Positions 52,128-60,987 of a stretch of 64,000 nucleotides of DNA are shown one piece after another. The notes under the pieces were generated by a model that saw only the letters and a list, made by a program, of their open reading frames with translations, had not been told where the DNA came from and made no database searches. How positions within the stretch are numbered: position 1 is the first letter of the stretch; each line of letters opens with the position of its first letter. Both the position numbers and the translations under genes were made by a program. Origin of the DNA: G963665595 sp963665595 (GTDB taxonomy: Bacteria > Actinomycetota > Coriobacteriia > Coriobacteriales > CADBOM01); NCBI GenBank assembly GCA_963665595.2, contig CAXXJK010000005.1:186001-250000 (forward strand). Reading direction: 5' to 3'.

Positions 52128-53603
52128 TTATTCCTCAGGCTCTATAGAGGTTCCCTCGATCATATCAATCATTTCCTGTCGGTCATTGACCCCGAGTTTC
52201 ATGTAGATATGCGTGATATGGGTCTTGACTGTACTGCGAGATATCAATAAGCGTTCTGCAATATGAGGAACGCTTCTTCCCCTGACTATCAAGCTCATAA
52301 TCTCTGCCTCTCGAGAAGACAGACCGCATCGTTCGATAACCGTTTCGCACTGATATGCAAAGTGAAGCATCTCGGCGCGGGGGTATTCTATGGACGGATT
52401 AAGGTGACTCTTTTCAAAGACACCCGTGCGGTCGAGCGCGACAACAACGATTATGACGATGACGCATAGTACGCAGAACAGATAAGCGAAAATGTCCTCT
52501 CCAATACCAAAGACCTGATGAGCAAACGCTAGGCCGCCCAAAGTGAAAAGCGGTACGCTGCTTTCTATGGCCCGGCACCATCCAAACGCTCGCTCGGCAC
52601 AGACGCCGGTTTGATGGCATGCGTTTGCAAACAGCACAAAACAGAAGAGATCAAAGCAGGTATAACCGATAGATATGAGCGCGGGACCTATGAGAGACTG
52701 AAAGCTGAATACAGCCACCAGTAGAGACCCCACCATGATCATAGGAAACACTAGTTTGTAGATGTAAGAGTTCGAAAAGGTACTTTCAAACAGCAGGGCG
52801 AGGACAAACAAAATCAGGATGACAATCGAGCTACCTATCACAACGAAAGGTCCCATGAAGGCTCCTTGAGCAGCATCACTTTGGGTGTTGAGGATGGCAA
52901 TCCAGGTAACGATACCAAACAAGAAAAACGTCAGTATTACCCGCCAGGTGATATTGAAGAATTTTTGAAATGCTTCTGGAGGCTCGATAGCAGTGCTTAC
53001 GGTGCGTGCCCGGTTGAGAAGTACCATCGAGAGGGGCAGCAATACTGCAAAAAGAAGGATTCTGAGAAAGCCGTCAGAAAGCGATATCAGCAGATAGATG
53101 GCAAACGAAATGAGAAATGCGGCAAGTGTGAAAATAGTTATCCTCAAGGTATCAAGTTGGCTGTAACGGGCGCCCCAAGCAACAATGACCCACGCGGCGC
53201 ATACACGACAGACACCACGATAGATCAACTGAAGCATCTGGGAATCTACCAGAGACATGAATGAGAACACATAGGTAACGAGAATTGTGGTGCCTGCGAT
53301 ACAGGCGGCGATGAGACTGATGCGCTGAAATTGACGAAGACGATAGAAAAAGAGAGCGATCAATGTATAGCTCAAGGTATTACATATACCTGAGACAAGC
53401 GTCGATGTTTCTAGACCTTCGCTGCCGATGAATAAGCTGGCGATGGGATGACCGTAGATATCTGAAAGATTCCACGCATAGAATAATGCCAGTCCCACGA
53501 TGAACAGCAACGACTCTTTCTCGCTGAAAGCGCTGGTCAGCTGGCATCGTACTTTTTGTAGGACGTTCGCGCCAGAAGATTTGGCTACTTCGTCGGATAT
53601 CAT
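52128..53603 (-). CDS. LuxR-type regulator with 12-helix membrane domain
   Basis: About 491 residues from the ATG at 53603; AAGGAG ends 5 bases before it. Residues about 30-400 hold 10-12 hydrophobic helices. The C-terminal 65 residues are a LuxR/NarL helix-turn-helix: LSSREAEIMSLIVRGRSVP, IAERLLISRSTVKTHITHIYMKLGVNDRQE. This membrane LuxR family is expanded in Coriobacteriia and is usually next to genes for molybdo- or flavo-reductases. Here the divergent neighbour is the Tat flavoprotein. Its ligand and mechanism are unknown; the gap between the genes (53604-53752) is the likely target. Confidence 0.88.
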   Translation of the reverse strand: MISDEVAKSSGANVLQKVRCQLTSAFSEKESLLFIVGLALFYAWNLSDIYGHPIASLFIGSEGLETSTLVSGICNTLSYTLIALFFYRLRQFQRISLIAACIAGTTILVTYVFSFMSLVDSQMLQLIYRGVCRVCAAWVIVAWGARYSQLDTLRITIFTLAAFLISFAIYLLISLSDGFLRILLFAVLLPLSMVLLNRARTVSTAIEPPEAFQKFFNITWRVILTFFLFGIVTWIAILNTQSDAAQGAFMGPFVVIGSSIVILILFVLALLFESTFSNSYIYKLVFPMIMVGSLLVAVFSFQSLIGPALISIGYTCFDLFCFVLFANACHQTGVCAERAFGWCRAIESSVPLFTLGGLAFAHQVFGIGEDIFAYLFCVLCVIVIIVVVALDRTGVFEKSHLNPSIEYPRAEMLHFAYQCETVIERCGLSSREAEIMSLIVRGRSVPHIAERLLISRSTVKTHITHIYMKLGVNDRQEMIDMIEGTSIEPEE

Positions 53604-53752
53604 CATCACTCCTTGTTATCTACACTCATCTCGCCTGTTGCCGCAGGCGGGAGGATTGTGCGAAGTGATCGCTTGAGGCAAGGAAAGTATAGCATCGTTG
53701 GCACACTCCTCCCCTTAGGAAGAAAACAAGTAATCAAACAAGGGAAAGAGGA

Positions 53753-55426
53753 ATGGTGAAGGATAGAGAAGAAACCAATACGCTTGGTATTGGCACGTCG
53801 CGCATCACGAGAAGAGGATTCATCGGAGCAGCAGCTTCGGCGGCAGCATTGGCTGTTGCCGGCGGTATTGCTGGTTGTGCACCAAAAGCGAGCAGTGACG
53901 CTTCGTCTGCAAGCGCATCGGCGTCAAATGCCGTGTCGGTATTTCCGAATCCGGAGAATATTCAGTTTGTGAAAAAGCCGGTCGCAGGTGAAGTCGCTTT
54001 TGTTTCATCTTCGATAGCAGAAAACAGTATTGTCGAGACGCTTACCTGTGATGTCGTGGTTTGCGGAGCCGGTATGTCTGGTGCTGCTACCGCTGCCTCC
54101 GCTGCTCAGAATGGACTTAAAGTAATTTTGCTTGAAAAGGGCCAGACTTTTGCAGCGCGCGGAACCGAAATTGGTGCCATTGGCGATCGTGCACACGAAG
54201 CAGCTGGCATCGTTCTTGATGGCAACGCATTTCTCAACGACGCACTGTCAACCGCACATTTTCGCTGCAATCGTACTACGTGGAAGCGCTGGGTTGATCG
54301 CTCGGGCGAAGCGCTTAACTGGGCCATCGATACCGCGAATGGCACCTGTGGTAAGTTTTCCTGTGCAGCGGGCAACACAGTATTTGCCGGTGTCACCACT
54401 TGGGGAAGCGGCGTGCGCGTTGAAAAGGGCATGTCTTCGTTTGTACAGATGCTGATCGATACTGCCAAGGCCAAAGGCGCCGATGTGCGCTATGAAACTC
54501 CTGCATGCCAGCTTATCACCGCTGCCGACGGCTCCGTAACCGGCGTTATCGCAAAAGGGAGCGCCGGTTATATCAAGATCAACGCTTCTAAAGGTGTTGT
54601 ACTTGCAACAGGTAGTTATGAGAACAACTGGGATTATCTTCAGAAAGTTATTCGTCCACGCGATCTTGCTGTCTATGCGTTTATCAATCCTACGACGACC
54701 GAAACCGGCGATGGACACCTGATGGGTACCGCTATCGGTGCTGCCGAAGATGACTATCCTCATATTTTGATGAATGACCCCGCAGGCGCTCGTTCGGGCG
54801 GTCGCGCAAATGGTGCAATGCTTGCATTCCTGCGTGTCAATGAAGAAGGAGAGCGTTTCGTCAATGAGAATCTTTCCTTTGAGTATATGACCAATTCAAT
54901 TATGTATCAGCCCGGCGCACACGATTATGTCTTGATGTCAGGTGATTTGCTTGCGGCTCTTGCTGCGCTTAAAGGCGGTGCGCCTTGGACCCCTGAGGAT
55001 ATGTATAAGAGCATCAAAGACGTGTTGATCCAGTCAGACACCCTAGAGGGCTTAGCAAAACAGTGCGGCATAAATGCTGCAAACCTTGCAAAAACAGTTG
55101 CACGATATAACGAGCTGTGCGCTCAGGGCAAAGATACTGATTTTGGTAAAGACCCCAGTTGTCTGCGCCCGATGACTGAAGGCCCCTATTATGCCATCGA
55201 GGAAAGCGGAGCGTGCTTGGTGAGTGTAAATGGCCTCAAGACCAATTCAGATTCCGAGGTACTCAATACGGAGGGAACAACCATTTCAGGGCTCTATGCT
55301 GTGGGCAATACCAGCGGTGGTATGTTCTTCGGAACCTATCCTCATCACTTAAGTGCAGTAAGCCACGGACGATGCCTGACTTTTGGTTACCTCGTTGGCC
55401 GTCAACTTGCCGGACTAGAGAAATAG
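53753..55426 (+). CDS. Tat-exported FAD-dependent reductase (fumarate-reductase-like), probable lipoprotein
   Basis: 557 residues. The N-terminus has a twin-arginine signal (SRITRRGFIGAAASA) with a following lipobox-like GIAGC at residue 42, so it is exported folded and possibly lipidated. The rest is an FAD-binding fold of the succinate/fumarate and urocanate reductase family: VVVCGAGMSGAATAASAAQ, an RCNRTTWKRW region, a VIAKGSAGYIKINASKGVVLATG strand and a C-terminal GLYAVGNTSGGMFFGTYPHH. There is no heme domain, so a cytochrome partner may exist elsewhere. Substrate unknown. It is expressed divergently from the LuxR gene and ends at a strong terminator. Confidence 0.88.
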   Translation: MVKDREETNTLGIGTSRITRRGFIGAAASAAALAVAGGIAGCAPKASSDASSASASASNAVSVFPNPENIQFVKKPVAGEVAFVSSSIAENSIVETLTCDVVVCGAGMSGAATAASAAQNGLKVILLEKGQTFAARGTEIGAIGDRAHEAAGIVLDGNAFLNDALSTAHFRCNRTTWKRWVDRSGEALNWAIDTANGTCGKFSCAAGNTVFAGVTTWGSGVRVEKGMSSFVQMLIDTAKAKGADVRYETPACQLITAADGSVTGVIAKGSAGYIKINASKGVVLATGSYENNWDYLQKVIRPRDLAVYAFINPTTTETGDGHLMGTAIGAAEDDYPHILMNDPAGARSGGRANGAMLAFLRVNEEGERFVNENLSFEYMTNSIMYQPGAHDYVLMSGDLLAALAALKGGAPWTPEDMYKSIKDVLIQSDTLEGLAKQCGINAANLAKTVARYNELCAQGKDTDFGKDPSCLRPMTEGPYYAIEESGACLVSVNGLKTNSDSEVLNTEGTTISGLYAVGNTSGGMFFGTYPHHLSAVSHGRCLTFGYLVGRQLAGLEK

Positions 55427-55470
55427 AAACGCTGGAAGAGACTGCTGACTCTGCATGAGCACGTATTTAA

Positions 55471-55508
55471 AAACCGGGGGTGTCTCGCACTTGAGGCGCC
55501 CCCGGTTT
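55471..55508. terminator. Bidirectional terminator
   Basis: A perfect 10-bp stem, AAACCGGGGG (55471-55480) with CCCCCGGTTT (55499-55508), an 18-base loop, and a T tract on each side. It separates the flavoprotein gene from the convergent gene at 55538. Confidence 0.85.
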
Positions 55509-55537
55509 CTTGAGAAGTATCTGGCCGCCGAAAGATT

Positions 55538-56734
55538 TTATGTGTCAATCTCCGTGCTTTCCTCTGCTGGTTTTTTAACGGCAGGTTTTCTCGTTCGAGG
55601 CACTGATGCCTTTGGCTTGGTGGTAGACGAAGATTCTGACGAAGTAGTCTTTGGCTTTGCAGCCGAACGTGTTTTAGTCGCAGAAGTTGATCGTGTTTTA
55701 GCTGCGGTCTTGGGTGTTTGAGGAGATGCGGGCTCAGCACTTTCAACAGGCGCGGGTTCTTCTGCCATGATTGATGGGGTTGGCTGCTCAGGCGTTTCGG
55801 CGATGACGTGCTCTGCGACGGGGGATTCAGCAGTTGTTGTGGCTGCTTTTGCGCTTGCGTCTTTGGTCGCTACGGGTGTGGTGAGTGCTTCTTTAAGCTC
55901 CACACCAGTAGCCTTCATCTCGACGGCGAGATCCTTAAAGATACCCACAAAGCTGCTAAGCTCTGATGAATTTTCGTCCCAGAGGCTCGTGATCTTTTCG
56001 CCGATGGGGTAGCCACTCTCGGATGATTCCCCGGTAGTTATTTGAGCGGGAGGCGCAGGAATAGGCGCGTCTATCAGCGATCCATCACGAGCAACATACT
56101 GGCTTACCGCGCGTTCCACGAGGGTCTGTCCCTCGTAATAGTGAACGGTTATTGTCCCATCGGCTCCGATGGTCTGTGTTGCGATGCCACCATCTCCAAG
56201 TTGGTAAGAAAAGGCCATTGCCTTAACGATCTCACCATTATCGGTAACATATTCATCAATGGGCAGATGGTTGAGTAATTCGCCGGTGTAGAAATGGGCG
56301 ATAATGGTGCCATCGGGGTCGACTGTCTGTGTCGCGACGGAACCATCGGCGGCGGTGTAAGAGACAGCAACGGGTTTTGGCCCAACATTATTCGCCGTTG
56401 CCCACACGCCATTACCGGGCATGACCGGTGTACTTTCAGTCTTTGCCATGGTGGCTTCCTTTTTCTGTCGGCGTTTCATTCTTGATTTTTTCATAGGGGC
56501 ACCTGTGTCTCCCGGCTCATAGGCACCCGGTATTGCTCCGGCTCCTTGTTGCATCTCTTCTTCTTTTTGTCTACGAATCTCTCGCTCTCCTCTTTTTTCT
56601 TGGTCGGGAAAGAGGCGATGAGTCTTTCTTTCAGAGAGATATGCAAAAATACCAAAGACGGCCATGCAGAGGAAAATGAATGCGAATATTCCCACGGGGT
56701 TGGAAAGTAACCACTCACCTATATCAAAATTCAC
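55538..56734 (-). CDS. Membrane-anchored protein with a duplicated module and a basic low-complexity tail
   Basis: About 398 residues from GTG at 56734, chosen for GAAGGAG 5 bases upstream (a longer frame starts at 56764). One N-terminal helix (NPVGIFAFIFLCMAVFGIFAYL) is followed by a charged stretch, then two tandem modules of about 50 residues each: one with AVSYTAADGSVATQTVDPDG and one with AFSYQLGDGGIATQTIGADG, each continuing into an HFYTGE/HYYEGQ strand. Then a short helical region, and a 120-residue tail rich in Ala, Pro, Ser, Thr and Lys that resembles histone H1-like tails. No family is recognised. An internal ATG (MAKTESTP) has an AAAAGGA site and could give a soluble form. Confidence 0.65.
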   Translation of the reverse strand: MNFDIGEWLLSNPVGIFAFIFLCMAVFGIFAYLSERKTHRLFPDQEKRGEREIRRQKEEEMQQGAGAIPGAYEPGDTGAPMKKSRMKRRQKKEATMAKTESTPVMPGNGVWATANNVGPKPVAVSYTAADGSVATQTVDPDGTIIAHFYTGELLNHLPIDEYVTDNGEIVKAMAFSYQLGDGGIATQTIGADGTITVHYYEGQTLVERAVSQYVARDGSLIDAPIPAPPAQITTGESSESGYPIGEKITSLWDENSSELSSFVGIFKDLAVEMKATGVELKEALTTPVATKDASAKAATTTAESPVAEHVIAETPEQPTPSIMAEEPAPVESAEPASPQTPKTAAKTRSTSATKTRSAAKPKTTSSESSSTTKPKASVPRTRKPAVKKPAEESTEIDT

Positions 56735-56847
56735 CTTGACTCCTTCATACGACGTGTAGAGCATTATACTGATTTATTGACCAATGAAGCTGCTTTTGCG
56801 TGCAATGCGGCTGTTCTTGACTTGATTTTCACGCTACTGGAGGAAAA

Positions 56848-58131
56848 ATGCTCGACATTCGTTTTGTAAGAGAAAATCCTGAAGAAGTTATCGCGGCCAT
56901 GGCTTCGCGCAATATTGTCTGGCCGGCGGACAGATTCGCTGAACTTGATGAGCAACGTCGTGAGTTCATTACTCAGGTTGAAGCGCTTCAGGCGCAACGC
57001 AACGCTTCGTCAAAGCAGATTGGTTTGCTGATGAAGCAAGGGAATGCTGATGAGGCCGAGGCAGCGAAAGAATCGGTTCGTGGTATCAATGAGCGCATCG
57101 AAACGCTTGATACACAGCGCGCACTCGTTGAGTCTGAACTTAACGATATGATGATGGGATATCCTAATATCCCTCATGCATCGACTCCTGTTGGTGCAGA
57201 TGAAAATGATAATCCTGAGATTCGTAGGTGGGGTGCACCGCGCACGTTTGATTTTGAATTTAAGGCGCATTGGGATCTGGGGTCAGACCTCGGTATTATC
57301 GATTTTGATCGTGCGGTGAAACTTTCGGGTTCTCGCTTTGTGTTGCTGGCTGGTAAGGGGGCACGTCTTGAACGCGCGCTTATCAATCTTATGGCAGACA
57401 CGCATTCTTCTCGAGGCTATAAGGAGTGGTGGGCTCCTGCTATGGCCAACAAAGAGACGCTTACGGGGACGGGTCAACTGCCGAAGTTTGAAGAAGACTT
57501 GTTCAAGACCCGAGAGGGCATGTATCTTATTCCTACAGCAGAGGTTGTTCTCACTAATATTCATCGCGATGAGATACTCGACTCTTCAGCGCTTCCTCTG
57601 CGTTATTGTGCGTACACGCCTTGTTTTAGGGAAGAGGCGGGTAGCGCTGGGCGCGACACCCGCGGGCTTATTCGCGTGCACCAGTTTGATAAGGTCGAAA
57701 TGGTTAAGCTCACTACTGAGGAACACTCACAAGATGAGCTTGAGATGATGGTGGCTGATGCAGAACATATTCTTCAACTACTTAATCTGCCCTATAGAGT
57801 AATTTCTCTGTGCACCGGCGACATTGGGTTTTCATCATGCAAGACCTATGATCTTGAGGTGTGGCTGCCTTCTTATGATGCCTACAAAGAGATATCAAGC
57901 TGTTCTGATTGTTGGGATTTTCAAGGGCGCCGTGCCAATATTCGCTATCGTGACCCGGAGCACTTCAAGGGTAATCGGTTTGTTCATACGCTCAATGGTT
58001 CAGGATTAGCAGTGGGGCGTACCATGGCGGCAATTATGGAAAACTATCAAAATGCCGATGGTACGATAACCGTACCGGAAGTTCTTGTTCCCTATATGGG
58101 TGGCGCTACCATTATCGAGCCTGAAGCATAG
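56848..58131 (+). CDS. serS: Seryl-tRNA synthetase
   Basis: 427 residues with GGAGG 5-6 bases before the ATG. A class II synthetase: the N-terminal coiled-coil tRNA-binding arm (about 25-110), then motif 2 CFREEAGSAGRDTRGLIRVHQ, an ATP/serine site TAEVVLTN, and motif 3 NGSGLAVGRTMAAIMENYQ. SSCSDCWDFQGRRANIRYR is another family block. Full length. It is divergent from the orphan gene at 56734. A long inverted repeat follows its stop. Confidence 0.97.
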   Translation: MLDIRFVRENPEEVIAAMASRNIVWPADRFAELDEQRREFITQVEALQAQRNASSKQIGLLMKQGNADEAEAAKESVRGINERIETLDTQRALVESELNDMMMGYPNIPHASTPVGADENDNPEIRRWGAPRTFDFEFKAHWDLGSDLGIIDFDRAVKLSGSRFVLLAGKGARLERALINLMADTHSSRGYKEWWAPAMANKETLTGTGQLPKFEEDLFKTREGMYLIPTAEVVLTNIHRDEILDSSALPLRYCAYTPCFREEAGSAGRDTRGLIRVHQFDKVEMVKLTTEEHSQDELEMMVADAEHILQLLNLPYRVISLCTGDIGFSSCKTYDLEVWLPSYDAYKEISSCSDCWDFQGRRANIRYRDPEHFKGNRFVHTLNGSGLAVGRTMAAIMENYQNADGTITVPEVLVPYMGGATIIEPEA

Positions 58132-58166
58132 GCGCGTTTAAGTTTCGACAAAAACTTTCCGTGGAT

Positions 58167-58236
58167 GATGAGACGGCTGGCGTAAGCAGGCAAGCTTCCT
58201 CTTTGACATTGCAACCGCTCTATCAGCCGTCTCATC
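58167..58236 (+). repeat. 13-bp inverted repeat after serS
   Basis: GATGAGACGGCTG (58167-58179) and CAGCCGTCTCATC (58224-58236) are exact inverted copies around 44 bases. A second, shorter pair (AGACGGA 58241-58247 and TCCGTCT 58284-58290) follows at once. The arrangement may end serS transcription, or mark a structured RNA. Confidence 0.6.
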
Positions 58237-58594
58237 GGGTAGACGGATGCTTTGCGGCGTGATCTAGAGGTCTCATCTGCCGTTCCGTCTGAAGGGGACT
58301 ATACATGGTTTCGGAACAGGGCACAATTTTTCACAACTCCAACGATGGGCTAACTACGTCATAACAGTCCTGTTATTTAGGTAAATTTGCTGTAAAAACG
58401 TTAGAAGAATTATTTTTCTAGGATTGTTTTTAACAGTTTGTCACAATGTTTTCACAGAAAATTGTGAAAAACTTGTTTATACGTTTTACTGTCATTTGAA
58501 AAGGAATTATGTAACATTGAAGATTAAGCAACGAATTCATTGAAAGTTTTTCGAGTAATGATAAGATAAACACCGCTCGCTCGAACGAGTACAT
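58237..58594. other. AT-rich intergenic region with repeated TTTTTCACAA-like motifs
   Basis: About 360 bases with no ORF. TTTTTCACAA is found at 58327-58336 and, in reverse, at 58462-58471; related copies are TTTGTCACAA (58437-58446) and TTTTCACAG (58449-58457). The last two form an 8-bp hairpin TTTTCACA/TGTGAAAA. The region should include the promoter of tRNA-Arg. The meaning of the repeats is not known. Confidence 0.5.
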
Positions 58595-58671
58595 GCGGCG
58601 TTACCTCAGCTGGATAGAGGGACTGACTACGAATCAGTACGTCACAGGTTCGAATCCTGTACGCCGCACCA
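58595..58671 (+). tRNA. tRNA-Arg (anticodon ACG)
   Basis: Acceptor GCGGCGT pairs with ACGCCGC, discriminator A, encoded CCA at 58669-58671. Anticodon stem ACTGA/TCAGT holds CTACGAA, anticodon ACG. The T-arm ACAGGTTCGAATCCTGT is standard. 77 bases with CCA. A frequent integration point for mobile DNA; IS-like remnants and the ars genes lie just downstream. Confidence 0.95.
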
Positions 58672-58682
58672 CTGAAATCGCA

Positions 58683-58715
58683 GGTCACAGGCACAAAGTT
58701 GCTTGTGGCCTTTTT
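58683..58715 (+). terminator. Rho-independent terminator of tRNA-Arg
   Basis: GGTCACAGGC (58683-58692) pairs with GCTTGTGGCC (58701-58710; two G-U pairs) and is followed directly by TTTTT (58711-58715). Confidence 0.85.
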
Positions 58716-58729
58716 GATTCAAGGGGTAT

Positions 58730-58857
58730 GTGATGTGACCCACGAACCTTAGACATCTACGACGACTCGAAATTGGACTGGAACGGTTTTTTGGACACCC
58801 GGAACCGTTCCAGTCCACTGAAACAGAAGAGCGCTGTCTACAAAACTAAAGGACTCC
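58730..58857. mobile_element. IS-end-like remnant or MITE, copy A
   Basis: The left edge GTGATGTGACCCACGAACC then TTAGACA, and the right edge CTGTCTACAAAACTAAAGGA, resemble the terminal repeats of IS3-family elements. Inside, TGGACTGGAACGGTT (58774-58788) is exactly inverted at 58803-58817 around a 14-base loop. The element has no ORF. It shares both edges and the core with copy B at 59589. Confidence 0.6.
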
Positions 58858-59056
58858 AGAATTTCATTTAATTTTTGTGACCCTGTGAGATTTATTACTC
58901 TAGCATGCATCCATTCCGGCCAGTCGCGCGCTCGAACTCAGCCTCTGCTGGGCCGTTTCCTTCCTCATCTATGACACGGGGAGGCCACATGCGACAATGT
59001 CTAAGTAAGCACCCTCACAGATATGCCTATCCGATTAGAGCTCAGGAAAGAATGAC
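58858..59056. other. Gap before the DUF454 gene
   Basis: About 200 bases with no gene. It contains the end of the IS-like element, a C/G-rich stretch (58915-58990), and the AGGAAAG ribosome site of the next gene. Nothing else is recognised. Confidence 0.35.
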
Positions 59057-59467
59057 ATGAAAAAGGCGCTTTTCATCTGCATAGGTATGTTTTCGCTTGT
59101 GCTAGGTTTGCTAGGCGTGATGCTACCGGTTTTGCCCACAACTCCTTTCGTCTTACTCGCGGCAGCTTGTTTCTGCAAAGGAAGTGACCGTCTTTACCGC
59201 TGGCTTCTAAGCACACGCTATTTTGGCTCTCTCATAGAAAACTACCGCAAACATAACGGCGTCCCTCTAAGGGTCAAGAGAGTTGCCATCGCTTATTTAT
59301 GGGTAGGACTGATCATTTCATCCATACTCGCTCATAATATATATGTGTGGGTCATACTTGCAGTTGTGGGAATAGGGGTCACCGTACACCTTGCGACCAT
59401 GAAGACTCGTGTCGAGACAGACGAACTCATAGTTAGTCTGTCTCAAAGTGCAGCCGATGAGGAATAA
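59057..59467 (+). CDS. DUF454/YbaN-family membrane protein
   Basis: 136 residues with AGGAAAG upstream. The sequence follows the YbaN family: three to four hydrophobic helices, with GVMLPVLPTTPFVLLAAACF after the first helix and SDRLYRWLLSTRYFGSLIENY as a conserved loop. Members are inner-membrane proteins without a proven function, often next to heavy-metal or redox genes. It stands alone between two IS-like remnants, so it may have arrived with the ars region. Confidence 0.85.
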   Translation: MKKALFICIGMFSLVLGLLGVMLPVLPTTPFVLLAAACFCKGSDRLYRWLLSTRYFGSLIENYRKHNGVPLRVKRVAIAYLWVGLIISSILAHNIYVWVILAVVGIGVTVHLATMKTRVETDELIVSLSQSAADEE

Positions 59468-59588
59468 TTGTCGGCAACATCCTGAGTTTAAGCACAGAAA
59501 GCTATAGCAGGATGTTTCCTACCACTCCCTATTCTGAAAACCACCTGACTTCTGTTTTATTACATTTCGTTTTTTAGAATTTCCTAAT

Positions 59589-59748
59589 GTGATATGACCC
59601 AGTAAACTTAGACAAAAGGGGGTGGCACCGTGAACTGGAACGGTTTTCTGGACAATCGGAACTGAGCTATTGTGGACTGGAGCGAAATAGTGGACACTTA
59701 TAATCGAGCAAATGGAGAAGAAGGCTGTCCCCAAAACTAAGGGAATTT
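59589..59748. mobile_element. IS-end-like remnant or MITE, copy B
   Basis: The left edge GTGATATGACCCAGTAAAC then TTAGACA and the right edge CTGTCCCCAAAACTAAGGGA match copy A at most positions, as does the inner ACTGGAACGGTTTTCTGGACA (the first 14-15 bases identical). The inner palindrome of copy A is not kept here, and extra GGACTGGAGCGAAATAGTGGACA-like sequence is present. No ORF. The two copies flank the DUF454 gene in the same orientation. Confidence 0.6.
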
Positions 59749-59913
59749 CAACTCCACTACATCGAAAGCTTTACCCTTGCAAAAAGATTATCCGCCAAGA
59801 GTAGGATATAAGTGCTCAAGTTGCATTCGGCGCGGAAAGAGGAAAGGCTCATAACCTAGGAAATTACGAATCACCCTCACATCTCCGTCAGACGTAACCT
59901 GTTTTTCCTTGTA

Positions 59914-60987
59914 CTAATTTTTATTCGTTTTCTGTTCGCTGTCCGGATACCAGTGCTTGCGAAGTTTGAATGCAGCATTTACGAGAAGTATTAATGCTGG
60001 AACTTCAATGAGCGGTCCGATGACGGCGGCAAATGCTTCCCCTGATCCTAAACCGAAGGTGGCAACGGCAACGGCAATGGCGAGCTCGAAATTGTTGCCA
60101 GTTGCCGTGAACGCCACGGCTGCATTCTTTTTATATGTTGTTCCCGTCTTATGCGCGAGCCAAAATGAGACAAAGAACATGATTGCGAAATAACAGATCA
60201 ATGGCAGGGCAATCCGTGCCACATCAAGCGGGATTTGTACAATGAGTTCTCCTTTGAGCGAGAACATCAAAACTATCGTGAACAACAGAGCAATGAGTGT
60301 TAGGGGGGAGATTTTGGGTATGAAGACCTGTTCATACCATGTGTCGCCTTTAATCCTGCGGAGCACCAGACTGCTGATCATACCGGCAAAAAACGGAATG
60401 CCTAAGTAGATAAGGACGCTCTGAGCGATTTCCCAGAGAGAGATGCTTACGACAGTAGAGCCAAGTCCAAAGAACGGCGGTAACACGGTCATGAAAATCC
60501 ATGCGAGTGGAGCGAAGAATAGTACTTGGAAGATAGCGTTGAGGGCGACTAATCCTGCGGCATAGTCGTTATCTCCACCCGCTAGGTTGTTCCATACGAT
60601 CACCATCGCGATACACCGTGCAAGGCCGATCATAATGATGCCATTCATGTAAGCGGGCTGGTCCTGTAAGAAAATGATTGCGAGAATAAACATCAGAATA
60701 GGGCCAACTACCCAGTTGAGCAAAAGCGAGAGGGACAGCAGCTTTTTGTTGTCAAACACTCTTGAAAGGTTCCCATAACGCACCTTGGCGAGAGGCGGAT
60801 ACATCATGATGATGAGTCCGATAGCAAGGGGAATATTGGTCGTTCCCAGCGAAAACGAGTTTATTATCGAAGGAGCGGCGGGCAGGATTACGCCGAGAGC
60901 GATACCGGCAGCCATAGCCAAAAATATCCAAAGTGTCAAAAAACGGTCAAGGAACGAAAGCTTTTTCACAGGTGTGCCGTTATTCAT
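59914..60987 (-). CDS. acr3: ACR3-type arsenite efflux permease
   Basis: 357 residues from the ATG at 60987, which overlaps the arsR stop by 8 bases; ATG 61005 is also possible. About 10 helices of the ACR3 family: FLDRFLTLWIFLAMAAGI at the N-terminus, MIGLARCIAMVIVWN with the essential arsenite-binding Cys, and a conserved AFTATGNNFELAIAVAVATFG near the end. ACR3 extrudes As(III) (and in some cases Sb(III)) by a proton-motive mechanism. It is co-transcribed with arsR, and the separate arsD-arsA-arsC unit lies on the other strand. Confidence 0.95.
   Translation of the reverse strand: MNNGTPVKKLSFLDRFLTLWIFLAMAAGIALGVILPAAPSIINSFSLGTTNIPLAIGLIIMMYPPLAKVRYGNLSRVFDNKKLLSLSLLLNWVVGPILMFILAIIFLQDQPAYMNGIIMIGLARCIAMVIVWNNLAGGDNDYAAGLVALNAIFQVLFFAPLAWIFMTVLPPFFGLGSTVVSISLWEIAQSVLIYLGIPFFAGMISSLVLRRIKGDTWYEQVFIPKISPLTLIALLFTIVLMFSLKGELIVQIPLDVARIALPLICYFAIMFFVSFWLAHKTGTTYKKNAAVAFTATGNNFELAIAVAVATFGLGSGEAFAAVIGPLIEVPALILLVNAAFKLRKHWYPDSEQKTNKN

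Noticed and set aside
58237..58594. The AT-rich gap after serS as a chromosomal origin
   Set aside because: There are no standard DnaA boxes (TTATCCACA type), and dnaA, dnaN or gyr genes are absent. The TTTTTCACAA repeats differ from the box.
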